A program made the translations under genes and the position numbers. From Brachypterus glaber (lineage: Eukaryota > Arthropoda > Insecta > Coleoptera > Kateretidae), in the NCBI GenBank assembly GCA_958510825.1, contig OY294044.1:98056393-98120392 (forward strand): a stretch of 64,000 nt of DNA. Direction: 5' to 3'. The notes beneath the pieces were generated by a model. The model saw only the letters and a list, made by a program, of their open reading frames with translations, was not told the DNA's origin and searched no databases. Below are positions 11,366-21,931 of this stretch, piece after piece (positions within the stretch are counted from its first letter, which is position 1; each line of letters opens with the position of its first letter).

Positions 11366-12215
11366 CATAAAAATAGTATATTACATAAGTAGTGTGGAAA
11401 GTGACATATTTCACGCGAGTGGGAAGGTTTACGAACGAGCCGCTAGGCGAGTGGGGAAACCCCACGAGTGTATGAAATATACTTTTCAACGAGTTATGTA
11501 CACTATTTTTCCTACGATCCCGAAAAAATATGAAGTTTTTTATTTTAAAATTTTTATTAATTTTTAAGAAAAGCAAAGCACAAAATAATTATAAAGAGCA
11601 TACAAATTTATATATGTAGGTATGTCAAACAGGAAATATGATTTTCATTTAGCTTTAGTTTTCTTGGTTTTATATTTAATACAATACATAGCTGTTTAAT
11701 GGGTTGCCTATTCATAAATAAATGCGAACGAGTTTACTTTTTAATTAGATTTCTGTGGTTATGCTGCCATATAAGACAGTAAAATTGTACTGTTTTACAT
11801 TTCATAAGAAAAATACTGTGTATTGTGATGTTTTTTATGTAATGTAAGGTAACTAAATAAGAAATTAAGCAATTTTTAAACTAGATCTAGACTGTTTAGA
11901 CTAGACAGTAATGGTCAAAATAGTAACGTTATAACTATAGTTTCTATTTTTGACATAAAAAACAGAAATATTTGGATTAAAACACTTAAAAGATATAAAA
12001 GGCTGTGGTGAAAGGTGGAAAATGGTTTATAAAACAAGGTGACTAAAATTCGTAGAATCTACGATAAATAAAAATAAATAAAATTAGGCAAACCTCCATA
12101 CATAAATATCACACGAGTGTGATATAAAAATATCAAACTAGTGCGATATGAGGCGCTTTCTAAAGAACAAAAGAGTGTGTTAAATATCATTTTCATAAAG
12201 GATCGTAGGAAAATG
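11366..12215 (+). mobile_element. Family-G foldback, one arm only
   Basis: Matches the left arm of the element at 22672: 'gaaagtgacatatttc', 'gtttacgaacgagccgctag', 'cctacgatcccgaaaaaata' and 'gtatgtcaaacaggaaatat'. It runs to the hairpin-rich centre (near 12110-12140) and ends soon after, so the second arm is missing. The stopless frame at 11328-11576 (minus) lies across its outer end and is not a gene. Confidence 0.75.
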
Positions 12216-12239
12216 TTTTTTATGAATTCTGTACAAATT

Positions 12240-12500
12240 TCATTTTCGTCCGTCTGTCCGTCAGTTAAGGACCTTTAGTACGTTTATCGGGAATGTATAA
12301 ACTACATATCTTCCAATTTTAAGAAATGTTGAATATTTTTGAGGCAAAAAGTTCTGATTGATAATATTTATCCCCAAATATATCCGTTTAAAAATAAATA
12401 TTGTAAAATTATGGAAACTATTTAAAACTAATGGCTGAGTTTTATTGCCGAAGGAAATGCATATCAAGCGAAATCGGAAATAAAATTTCAATAAAACAAA
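12240..12500 (+). repeat. Short TCYG array with family-T-like flank
   Basis: 'cgtccgtctgtccgtcag' at 12247-12265 is followed by a unique AT-rich stretch. A degenerate relative of the arrays at 60-63 kb. Confidence 0.4.
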
Positions 12501-13459
12501 AAATATAGAACATAAAAATTTAAATTTTAAAATAATTTTATCGTTTATTTATTTATTCATATTATATAGAAAACCAATACAGATTTATGTAGCAACTAAT
12601 TTCCTATTATGCTATGTATCGAAAAAGCAATATAAAAAAAATCAGTAAAAGCGAAAAATCAATATTAAAAGATGTTTCAATAAAATTAAAAATTATTTCA
12701 TTTTATTTTATTTATTTTTAATGTAGACTACAGCTAATATTTGGCGTTAATTCTCTGTTTGAAAATTACAGAAATCCATTGTCAAAACTTCACAGTAAAT
12801 TTAATTAAAAGGGTTGGGTAAGGTTTCAAAATGGGCAAAAATTGTAAAATAGTTATTTGCCAAAGAACTTTTACCCCAAGAAGTAATTTCAGACCAATGT
12901 TTATGAAGGTGTCATCTTTTTGTTTGTGTATTTACTAACAGAAACGCGATACAGCTTTGTGGTGTAAAATGTAGATGTCGCTAGTCGACTTTCAGGCTAC
13001 CTAGTAGCGATGTTGCGTAGTTTCCACCTTATCATGAATTCAAATCATTATACTTAAATTAAAAATGTAAAAAACTTTATTGTGTATACTATAATTATGT
13101 TTAATAATATAGTATATTTAAATCTATTAAAATTAAACTACTAGTTCATATAAAACTCATACAGAACTAATGTTTCTTAAAATTTACAATAAAATATCCA
13201 AAGTATATGTTTCCAATCGGCAACACTGTACCCCTGTCAGTCATTTTACGACATTAGACTGTGAGTTTACACATTCTTTCTCTCTCTTTACGCGTTCTAA
13301 GTGTAAACAATAGTCACTCCCCACCAGCCCCTCACCGTAGTTGGTTCACGCTTCAAACAAAGCGTACAGTAGATTTCATCATGTTCCTTCTTGAGGTAAA
13401 AGTTCTTTGTTATGAGCTTATAATAGTCGCAAAAATAAAAACTCTTGAACCTTTCTTAC
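12501..13459. other. Non-coding; downstream intron of Msh2 (minus strand)
   Basis: The splice donor of the Msh2 exon opens into this region on the minus strand. I looked for the next exon, which should carry the Walker A segment of the ATPase domain, and did not find it here or further left. A pair of 9-bp inverted repeats (GTTTACACT-type) flanks a CT-rich stretch at 13262-13309. Confidence 0.5.
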
Positions 13460-13689
13460 CTTATTATCCTGGTCAAATTCAGCGTCGTTTGGTATGAACG
13501 CAACGTGGTCCTGTTGTTCCAGACAGGGATGGCGAACTTGGGACAATTTAAGAATGCCAGTACCTTCTTTGTGTAGTCTGGGTCGTACGTAAGGTATGCG
13601 GGCAGAAACAGCTGCTGTGGCAAACGAAGTCAAGACGTCAACTTTTGCCAAAAGCATGTTTAAATTTCTCAAACTTTCTGTGTAACCAA
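13460..13689 (-). CDS. Msh2: Msh2 exon, DNA mismatch repair MutS homologue (partial)
   Basis: MSH2 pairs with MSH6 or MSH3 to recognise mismatches in the nucleus. This 230-base exon encodes 76 full codons plus two leading bases. Diagnostic motifs in order are GYTESLRNLN, LLAKVD..TSFA, IPYVRP, RHPCLE.QD and FIPND, then DNK. They match in order and spacing the segment of MSH2 just before the ATPase Walker A loop (roughly human 587-661, counted from memory from the conserved YVRP proline 622). On the minus strand it starts after a pyrimidine-rich tract ending TTTTTAG (13692-13690) and ends at AAG followed by the donor GTAAGA (13459 down). The acceptor is inside a codon (two bases of it in this exon) and the donor is between codons. 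The reading frame is clean and codon use differs from the AT-rich surroundings. No other Msh2 exon was recognised, and a gap lies 110 bases upstream. A real exon between long introns is more likely than a retrocopy, because both splice sites are present. Confidence 0.92.
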
Positions 13690-13800
13690 CTAAAAATAAG
13701 AAGAAACTTCATAAACAATTGCACGCGTGCAAGTTAACAAAACTTTAGCACACATAACATGTGAACTTCAGCCAGTAAAGGGCCCTTATTGTCTGTTTGG

Positions 13801-14000
13801 NNNNNNNNNNNNNNNNNNNNNNNNNNNNNNNNNNNNNNNNNNNNNNNNNNNNNNNNNNNNNNNNNNNNNNNNNNNNNNNNNNNNNNNNNNNNNNNNNNNN
13901 NNNNNNNNNNNNNNNNNNNNNNNNNNNNNNNNNNNNNNNNNNNNNNNNNNNNNNNNNNNNNNNNNNNNNNNNNNNNNNNNNNNNNNNNNNNNNNNNNNNN
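13801..14000. other. Assembly gap, 200 N
   Basis: Exactly 200 unknown bases, probably a placeholder of arbitrary size. It lies in the Msh2 intron just upstream of the exon (minus strand), so a neighbouring exon could be hidden here. Confidence 1.
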
Positions 14001-14092
14001 ATTAAAGCAAAATTTAAAAATTAAAGAGCAATACTGCCCTGCAAAGACAAGCTGTCTTAACTGCAAATGAGATCTTTTATGTTGTTATGTTG

Positions 14093-14276
14093 TCATCTTG
14101 GTTTCGAGTTATGGTCAGTTTTGTCATTCTTGTATGCACTTTATGAAACAACATTTAAATATATGTGGCGTTTATTTAATAACCGCCATATTTATTTAGG
14201 CATGTTTTCAAAAACTGCTAACAAAAATGATAAAACTGGCCATAACTCAAAACCAAGATGACTTAACAGTCATCTT
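14093..14276. mobile_element. Palindromic element with hairpin end
   Basis: Arms 'tcatcttggtttcgagttat' and its complement ending at 14261 surround a ~100-base core. It is followed at once by the AAGATGACT hairpin at 14255-14276, which shares its first bases with the right arm. A 64-codon frame here (14067-14261) follows the palindrome and is not a gene. Confidence 0.65.
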
Positions 14277-16014
14277 GCTCAAAACATATAATTTGCAATT
14301 AGAACGTCTTAGCAGAGCAAAATACATGTTTACAGATATAAGGTTACATATACAAAAAGGGCAACTTTTTAGTTAAAACAAAAAGTCCAAACGAGTGGGG
14401 TTCGTTGATTCATCTAAAGTCGAAAACGCTACTGTTGTACAAAACATAAAACCCCTTATAAAGATTAGTGGAATCTAAAAATTCACTAAAAATGAAAAAA
14501 TTAAAAAAATAATCCTTTTTTTTCTGACGCCATTGGTTTTTAAAATTAAAATTATATTATTAATCTTAGCAATTTAGTTTAAGTTTTTATCCAATCAGGT
14601 TATATTATAATATATAATTATAAGACAGATGAGTTCAATGCCATTTTTGTTAAGCTCTAGCACAAAAATTATAACTCTGTGGCCATAAAGACTTTTAATC
14701 AGTCAGAACTCAAACATATACAAATTTCGACAAATTTAAACGAAGGCCATTTCCCATAAGAAATATACGTCTTTTGTCTTAACTAATTGTTTATATTTAA
14801 GACCAGTTTATTTTAAGTCTTTTTAAGATAAATTTTATTAAAAGATCTTGCACGAGTAATAATTACTTTTTTTGTAAAAATTACATTTCATCTTGTTTTA
14901 ATTTATTAATGTGGAATAATTGGCTTGATATTATTTTAAAATTTTGTCTATTTTCAAAATACTATTTTTTTATTTTTAACTTTTGTAAAGGATCTACTAT
15001 ATGATGCACGTTTCTAATATACAGACCCAGAAAACCAAAATAGCTCGAAAGTAGTGCACTAAATGCGAGCTATTTTTATGGTCTAGAAACATCCTTAAAA
15101 TATCCCCAGATCTATTTTTTTTTATCTATTTATTTATGAGTATCTTACAGAGTAATGGAGGCAAACAATTAGCCCTAATAATATAGCTCGCATTTTATTC
15201 CTATTTTTTGGTCGATTTAAAAACCTAAAATAGCATGCTATTTTCATCATATAATACATCGAAAATATCGACCTAAAATTATATTTTTAATCCAAATATC
15301 AATAAAACGAATAAGGTACTTTTCCCCATTTATCAAAAACACCGACCAGTTTCAAGTAACTACAAAAAAACAGTCATAAATATACAAAAATTATATATTA
15401 AGTAAAATACAAAAAATAAAAATATTCTACTCACATTTAAGATAATAAAAATCGAGCTCTCGTCAAAACAAATACTTGTACCAATATAAAATAATTTGAA
15501 TATCCAGAATTGAGGCGGGAAATTTTAATTAAAAAAAAACTACCTAAAATACTATAGCCGATTTTTTCATAGAGCAGCGATTACTAACCAAGTTAGGGAA
15601 ATACGTATTTCTTTCTCTCTTTACTCATCAATTAAATAGAGAAAGAGGTACATACAGGTTAACCGGCGCTACCACAAAAAATTGACTTATATATAAGTCA
15701 ATTTTCTTATAGGTATACCTATAAGAAAAGTAACGAAAACAATAATCGAATAGAACACAAAGGTGGAGGGGGAACACGAGGATCTCACCCTCAACAACAC
15801 CCTATAACACTACTCTTTCGAAGTTAAAACTGAAAGGAAGGAGTTATTCAGAAAATTAACTTGTCAGTTTGTTGTGACTGTATGTTTATTTTTACACGAT
15901 TTTAGTATCTCCTCTAAGATTATCCTATTAAAAATACTTTCAACATGTAGAATCCTAACATCCGGTTCTCTCTCCGGTTTAGTATAAAGTATAATCTACG
16001 TGTTTTCATCATGA
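14277..16014. other. AT-rich non-coding sequence with small hairpins
   Basis: No gene was recognised. Two short inverted repeats are visible: 'ctttctctcttta' paired with 'aaatagagaaag' near 15612-15650, and 'cttataggtatacctataag' at 15703-15725. Confidence 0.5.
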
Positions 16015-16164
16015 AAATAGTTATTTTTAAAAAATTTATTGATTTTTTTAGAGAAATGTTGACAAAAATACATTTACAACCCTATTTTAAACCCAAAAAA
16101 AAGTAAATAAACTTAAGACGATATTATCTCTCCAAAAATGTTTTTATTATTATTACATAAATAA

Positions 16165-16210
16165 TAGCGACATGTTTCTGCCCTTTTAACATAGGACCAT
16201 CTTCAGGCTA
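16165..16210 (-). ncRNA. Hammerhead-ribozyme-like motif (left arm)
   Basis: The reverse complement of the motif at 16408-16453: stem I UAGC/GCUA, core CUGAAGA, GAAAC and GUC. Stem II is the same weak helix. Details are given for the right-arm copy. Confidence 0.55.
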
Positions 16211-16407
16211 GAAGATTCAAAAAATTTAAAATTTAAAAAATAGTCAGTGCTTAAAAATTTTTTAAAGAACTTACCTAATAATTAAAATTAAAAACAAACA
16301 ACAACAATTACATTACACGTATACAAGTCATACTAAAAAATTTAACGCGCGACAAATGACAGTCTTAAGACTGACTATTTTTTAAATTTTAAATTTTTTG
16401 AATCTTC

Positions 16408-16453
16408 TAGCCTGAAGATGGTCCTATGTTAAAAGGGCAGAAACATGTCGCTA
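16408..16453 (+). ncRNA. Hammerhead-ribozyme-like motif (right arm)
   Basis: In order: UAGC (16408-16411), CUGAAGA (16412-16418, fits the CUGANGA consensus), stem-loop II (16419-16439), GAAAC (16440-16444), AU, GUC (16447-16449), then GCUA (16450-16453), which pairs with the first UAGC as stem I. Stem III would be two base pairs (AC with GU), as in minimal type I hammerheads. Stem II is imperfect: UG..C pairs with G..CA around a G-G mismatch and a G-U wobble. The active core is complete, but activity is doubtful. Confidence 0.6.
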
Positions 16454-16820
16454 TTATTTATGTAATAATAATAAAAACATTTTTGGAGAGATAATATCGT
16501 CTTAAGTTTATTTAAAAACTACCTCCAATATGAGCAAGGATCATCAAAAATATATTTTTTTTCAAAAAAAAAGTGTTTAAAAAAAAGAATATATGGTTAA
16601 ATGGAGAATTTCATAAGCTTTAAAATTTTGTATCACACGACCCCCGTTTCCATTAAAAAATATTCCCACATGCCCCCCTGCCCACATTTTAAGAGCTGAA
16701 AGTATCAAATATACGCTTAAAATAGTTTAATTTGTCTTATTTAAGAGTTTGGAATTTGAAGTCGATATCTCAACTCGTTCAAAAGTTAAGAGGGGGCGGG
16801 TTACTTTTGGACCGCTTTGG

Positions 16821-17140
16821 TTAGCTCACTATGAACCGAACTATATAAAAGAAGGGTTAAAAAGGAAACGCCCGGCTATACGAGATAAAATAATAAAAAT
16901 AACATAAATTATGAGGCTTTATTATAAAGCCTTCATATAATGATTATACATCGGGCGATTGCGAGCTATTAGTCATCATGTCACGTTTTTTAGCTTTTTT
17001 TCTGAGATACACTGGCGTTGCTCTGTTCTAGAGAGGGCACCGGTGTACCGCGGTGGCTTCTAAACAGTGTTTAATTGATACTACGGTCATGAACGAAAAA
17101 CAGCTCGTTTATCGCCGACGTATGATAATGATAATAGCTA
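16821..17140. other. Non-coding sequence
   Basis: Locally GC-richer around 17030-17060 ('gggcaccggtgtaccgcgg'). No feature was recognised. Confidence 0.5.
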
Positions 17141-17274
17141 TACTGCTGTGCTTAACTAGGGAGCTGTAACTACATTTGTTAATAGCAGCGTCTTCAAAAT
17201 ATTACTTTAAAGTTGACGTAAAAACATTGCTATGCAACATATGGAGTTGCGGCTTTCTAGTTAGGACGGCAGTA
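17141..17274. mobile_element. TA-flanked palindromic MITE, copy 1
   Basis: Starts TACTGCTGTGC and ends GGACGGCAGTA, with TA on each side (17139-17140, 17275-17276). The arms pair with several mismatches. A relative of the same length with better-preserved arms is at 22212-22346; they share TACTGC ends and the 'attgctatgc' type core. TA target use suggests a Tc1/mariner-type mobiliser. Confidence 0.75.
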
Positions 17275-17513
17275 TATGTTTAGGAATAAATAATAAAAAG
17301 TAGCACGTATTATTAAACTGCTAAATTTTTGGTAATAATTACTACCAAAAATTGTGTTTTGTTAATACATAAAAATAGGAGATATACAAATAGGAGAAAA
17401 ACTAGATTAATCTCTACAATATAAAAACGGCATGCAAAAATGAGATAAAACTAAAAATAATACTCACATTGGAAAATATACATACGTTAACAATTGAATA
17501 CAAGTTTCATAAG
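17275..17513. other. Non-coding spacer
   Basis: AT-rich. It contains a short 'tttttggtaataa / ttactaccaaaaat' inverted repeat near 17326-17350. Confidence 0.45.
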
Positions 17514-18410
17514 GGGTTAAACGCTACGGCGCCATTGTCTTGATTTTTTAGAAGGAAAGGAATTTATTTTTCGTTTTTGGATCGATCACTATTTAAGAAA
17601 AAACAAGCCGCAAAGGGGAGCCTCCCCCCCACCTATATAGAAATCAAAAAAGTTGCATATTTCATGGAATAAAAACATAAAAGTTGCATATTTCATGGGT
17701 TAAAAAAAAATAAAATAATAAAATTTTAATTTTGGGAAACAAGTTTTAAATTTTATGGCTTAAAAATATAAAAGTTGGGATTTTTAAACCTTAGAATACA
17801 AAATCTTGCATATTTCATTGATTAAAAATATAAAAGTTGCATATTTTTTCATGGGATAAACATAATAAAATAATACATTTTTAATTTTGGGAAAAAAGTG
17901 GTAAATTTCATGTATTAAAAATATAAAAGTTGGGATTTTCAAAAAACTTGCATATTTCGTGGATTCAAAATATAAAACTTGCATATTTCATGGGTTAAAA
18001 ATAATAAAATTATAAATTTTTAATCTTTTGAAAAAAGTTGTAAACTTCATAGATAAAGAAATATAAAAGTAAGAATTCTCAAACCTCGAAAAAATATAAT
18101 TAACTTAACCAGATTAACCAGAAGGTGGAATTAATTTGATAACTTTTTTTTTTAGTCGTGAACTTCTATTTTGAATTTTGAGAAAGGGTGGAACCTTTTT
18201 TTTTAGGAAAAAAGTTGTGTTTTTAGGCTAAAAAAAGTTGTAATTCTGTATGAAAAGCTCGAACTAGCTGGAAACTCGAGCGCATTCTTGATGCAAAAAC
18301 TGTCAAAATTTAACGAATCAAAACAAGCTTGATTTAATGCGTGGTGACCACGCTTGAGTTACGAGCTTTTCACACAGACTAGGCGAAATGGCGTTTAACC
18401 CCTATGAAAC
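17514..18410. mobile_element. Foldback with internal minisatellite
   Basis: Ends are GTTTCATAAGGGGTTAAACG and the complement (cgtttaacccctatgaaac). A second inverted pair lies inside (gaaaagctcg.. near 18250 with cgagcttttc near 18362). The interior (about 17640-18080) is a degenerate tandem array of 'aaaagttgcatatttcatgg' type units that encodes nothing stable. The frame at 17784-17984 is a translation of this array. Confidence 0.7.
17640..18080. repeat. Degenerate minisatellite, ~35-45 bp units
   Basis: Repeated words 'ataaaagttgcatatttcat' and 'aaaataaaattttaattttg' recur with spacers of variable length. Confidence 0.6.
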
Positions 18411-18584
18411 TTTTACTCTTCAACTAACCCCTTATCTCGCATGGTCTGGATAATGTCTGAAATTACTCAGGATGATGCATTACATATTTATGGCTTTAGA
18501 GTGTAGATATGCTGCGAAATAAATATTTCACGACGCCCACTTTAAACGAATAATAACCAATATTATACGTATGAGTAGGCGCAA

Positions 18585-19468
18585 ATTATGAACATAGAGA
18601 CGGAAAAGTATACAGGGTGTTACAGAGTCACATGTAGATATTTTAAGTCGTGATTTTACATTAAAAAATATGAAAAAAAGTTCCTATAAAGGTTGGTCCG
18701 GAAATGAACCCTAAGGGAGCTACGACCCTTTTAAAGATACATCTAAAAAGTAGTTTTTATTTAATGTCTGAAACCCTATGAACCACAGTAACGAATTTTT
18801 GCACATGCTACCATTTTATGTAATTTTAACTTGGTAATTTTATACAGGGACTTGCAAAATGGGGGGGTGGGCGATGCCACTTTTTTGTCCCAAACTTTTT
18901 TATCTGTAGATTTTTTTGACATTTTCTCAATAAGATATTATTATTTGATTAAAAATACATAAAAAGATACCCTTTATGTAACAACAAAGGGTTCTCGAGA
19001 AATTGGAGTTAAAGAGAAAATTTCACGTTCTGAGCATCCAAAATAGGAACTAAAAAATGTGTCAGTAAAAATTTCAATACTGCAGGGCGATTCTACATCG
19101 AAAACTGTGAAAAAAAGCTCGTGTGCATCTAGGTTCGAAAATCAGTTTTAAGAGTACTACAGCCTCTTAAAGAATTACACTTTTTTAAGGAACCGTAGTC
19201 CCCTTAAAAGCGATTTGTGGATATTTGTGTACGGGAGCTTTTAATCTTAGTTCTTAAAGTAGAATCATCCTGCAGTAATAAAATGTTTATTGGTGAATTT
19301 TTTAGTTCCTATTTTGGACAAAATGATCAAAATTTGCGTTACGTAATACTTGAACGTTCCCTTATAGGAACTTTTTTTCATATTTTTTAATGTAGAATCA
19401 CCCCTTAAAATATCTACATGTGACTCTGGAACACCCTGTATACTTTTCCGTCTCTTTATGTTCATAAT
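18585..19468. mobile_element. Family-F foldback whose palindrome extends past its ends
   Basis: The element proper runs from CAGGGTGTTACAGAGTCACA (18613) to the complement ending CACCCTG (19438). The symmetry continues about 30 bases into the flanks: 'attatgaacatagagacgg' on the left matches the complement of 'ccgtctctttatgttcataat' type sequence on the right, except for a 2-base indel. A further partial right end follows at 19473-19541. The right arm also holds a 38-base piece of the 6849 MITE (19324-19361). Confidence 0.8.
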
Positions 19469-19472
19469 ATTG

Positions 19473-19541
19473 AACTTTTTTTATATTTTTTAATGTAGAA
19501 TAACCCCTTAAAATATCTACATCTGACTATGGAACACCCTG
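19473..19541. repeat. Duplicated family-F right end
   Basis: Repeats 'ttttttaatgtagaat..ccccttaaaatatctacat..tgactctggaacaccctg' in the same orientation as 19380-19438, with small changes. This is a tandem partial duplication of the right terminus. Confidence 0.7.
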
Positions 19542-19769
19542 TATAAAACTTTTATTCAAATACCAGTTTAGGTCGAAAATTAAACATTAAACATGATAAA
19601 TTGTGATAATGGGATTTTTTAATGTCTTTGTTTATGTCAGGAAAAACATAATAGTTTACAAAATATGTATGTGATTTTTTGCGCATTGTAGGTACTGTGG
19701 TGGAAATGATACCTAATTTGGCAAAGTGGATACAGAATTTAAACAAGCCGTGAAGATATGCAATGCTAC
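19542..19769. other. Non-coding spacer
   Basis: No recognisable gene. The 73-codon minus frame (19552-19773) has no protein-like signature. Confidence 0.45.
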
Positions 19770-20180
19770 GCATTCCGTTATATACTATTTACAGTAAATG
19801 GTGCATTGGATTTTCCTAAATACTTAAAAAAAAAATAATTTTCAAAAAAAAAATAAAAAAAATAAAATCAACATTTTTTTAATCTTTTTGCGAAAAACGA
19901 ATTTCTTTTTAAAATAATCAGATTTCAAAAAAAAAAAAATCAATTTTATTTTTTTTTTTTTTAACTTTATTGTTTTTTGGGGAATTATTTAAAAAAAATA
20001 GGATTCTCGCCTTATAGAACTTGATGACTGAAAATTTCTAGTCGTTTGGATAATTCGTGCTTGTGTAAATAAAAAACGTGACATCGGACGGACGAACGGA
20101 CGGACTGACAGACGGACATTTTCAAAGTTTTTTATTTTTTCATGGAACACATTTAAATCCAAGAATATCGCAAAAATAAT
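19770..20180 (-). mobile_element. Family-T element, short array version
   Basis: Read on the minus strand it matches 60040-60785 collinearly: 'aatgtgttccatgaaaaaat', a short tccg/tctg array (20085-20118), 'gatgtcacg', a 'gaaattttcag..aagttct' block, a homopolymer-rich part, and 'accatttactgt'. The array is only ~34 bases here against ~330 at 60087. This supports the array being an expandable internal part of a mobile sequence. Confidence 0.7.
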
Positions 20181-20767
20181 CATTTTTACCCATTTATCCC
20201 ACGCATTTTTTCGCCAAATATCAGCTGAAAATTTTAAATAAGTAACCTATGTTCCAAAATTTAAATCAAGATATCTTATAGACTTAAAGTATTTTAAAGT
20301 TGGTCATGGTTAAGCACTGGGACCAACTGACAGACTAACTGAGATGCAGAGTTTTTTTTTTACATGGAAGTTTTATTATTTACATTTATCGTAACATGCT
20401 ATAATAATACCTTAACCCCAATGTGGCTTGCAAAAAATAAAGAATACTAAACAATAAACACGCAAAGAAAAAAAGTAATAAATTTTTTATTTTCTTCACT
20501 AAAGAAAGATTATGTTACTTGATAGGAAAATCTAATTAGCTAAATTAACTTAGGGGACAACTATTTAATTAGCGAAAATTGCTTATGGTTTAGCCAAATA
20601 ATGTGAGTATTATGTTAATATAATGCTAATTAAAATTTAAATACTAAATGAAAACTATGTTAAAAGGAAGGTAGGGCAGAAAATTAACTTAAACGTAAAT
20701 ACGTTTTATAACTTATATATTATTATATATTATTATATTATACATATGTATATTATGTATATACATA
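20181..20767. other. AT-rich non-coding sequence
   Basis: No gene or transposon was recognised. A short ta/att-rich run lies at 20717-20765, just before the next element. Confidence 0.5.
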
Positions 20768-21927
20768 CAGGGTGTATTTGAAATAGGTAACAGGTGATTC
20801 TACATGATAAAATATGACAAAAAGTTTCTATAAACATATGTTTAAAAATGCGTCATAAGGGAGCTACGCCCCTTTGAAATTGGCTAAAAAAATCGGTTTT
20901 TATTTAATAACTCAGGAACCCTTTGAGATATGTTAACGAGGTTTTGCACGTAAATTAATCCTAATAAGGCTCATCTTTTTATGTCATTTCACGTACTTTT
21001 TTAAACCAGTGGTGTGCGAAACAGGGGGGCCTTATCAGTTTTTTGTCCCAAACTTTTTTCTGTGTAACTTTTTTGCAATTTTATTTTTGAAATATGATGC
21101 CTCAGGTCAAAATACATAAAAAAGGTACTGTTGTTGTAATACTGTAGGATTAACCGTTTTCGAGAAAAGGTCATTTGAAGGTGAAATTTCACGGTTCGAG
21201 GACGAAAAATTAAATACTAAAATGTCGAAAACCAAAATTTTAATGATGCAATGTTATTCTACATCAAAAACTAATAAAAAAAGTTTCCATACATGTAGGT
21301 CGAAAAAACGCTTTTAAAGCTACCATAGCCCTTTAAAAATGGTGCATATTTAGGAGACCATAGCTCCATTAGGATTGATTTTTGGAAATACCTGTATATG
21401 AGGTTTTTTTCTTAGTTTTTAATGTACATTCGCCCTGCATCATTAAAATTTTGGTTTTCAACATTTTGGTATTTAATTTTTCGTCCTCGAACCGTGGAAT
21501 TTCACCTTCAAATTAATTTTTCTCGAAAACGGTTAATCCTACAGTATTACAACAAGAGTACCTTTTTTATGTATTTTGACCTGAGAAATCATATTTCAGA
21601 AATATATATAAAAAGGTACACAGAAAAAAGTTTGGGACAAAAAACTGATAAGCCCCCCCCCGTTTCGCACACCCCTGGTTGAAATAAGTACATAAAAATA
21701 ACACATAAAAACGGGCCTTGGTAGGATTAGTTGACGTGCAAAAGCTCGTTGATATATCTCAAAGGGTTCCTGAGTAATTAAATAAAAACCGATTTTTTAG
21801 CCACTTTCAAAGGGGCGTAGCTACCTTATGACGCATTTTTAGACATATGTTTATAAAAACTTTTTTTAATATTTTATGATGTAGAATCATCTGTTAAAAT
21901 TTCCGATGTTATTTCAAATACACCGTG
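20768..21927. mobile_element. Family-F foldback, full length
   Basis: From CAGGGTGTATTTGAAATAGG to the complement ending CACCGTG, with TA flanks. The arms mirror each other through the 'gggagctacgcccctttgaa' block and the 'ttgtcccaaacttttttctg' block. It is followed, after only TATA, by the next palindromic element. The frames 21001-21192 and 21422-21682 are mirror translations. Confidence 0.88.
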
Positions 21928-21931
21928 TATA

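Larger units (their letters stand above)
16104..16514. mobile_element. Palindromic element with two opposed hammerhead-like motifs
   Basis: About 150-bp arms, almost identical in inverse, run from 'taaataaacttaagacgata' at the left to its complement at the right, around a ~110-base AT-rich centre. Each arm carries the same hammerhead-like core, on opposite strands (16165-16210 and 16408-16453). It interrupts a Tc1-like MITE and encodes nothing. Penelope-like elements and retrozymes are known to carry hammerhead motifs; membership of either is inference. Confidence 0.75.
16015..16820. mobile_element. Tc1-like MITE, copy B, left-truncated and interrupted
   Basis: The right part ends ACTTTTGGACCGCTTTG and contains the 'gcccccctgcccacatttta' block, as in copies A and C. 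The left part (16015-16103) matches the middle of copy A. A 411-bp palindromic element (16104-16514) is inserted between them. The left terminus is gone and the terminal TA has decayed, so this is an old copy. Confidence 0.75.

Noticed and set aside
1..13459. Search for the Msh2 exon with the Walker A loop and later ATPase motifs (minus strand)
   Set aside because: No matching sequence for the GPNMGGKS loop or the FATHFHEL motif was found by eye; a translated search with an insect MSH2 protein would settle this.
13261..13497. 78-codon plus frame overlapping the Msh2 exon
   Set aside because: It is on the opposite strand to the conserved exon and has no domain.
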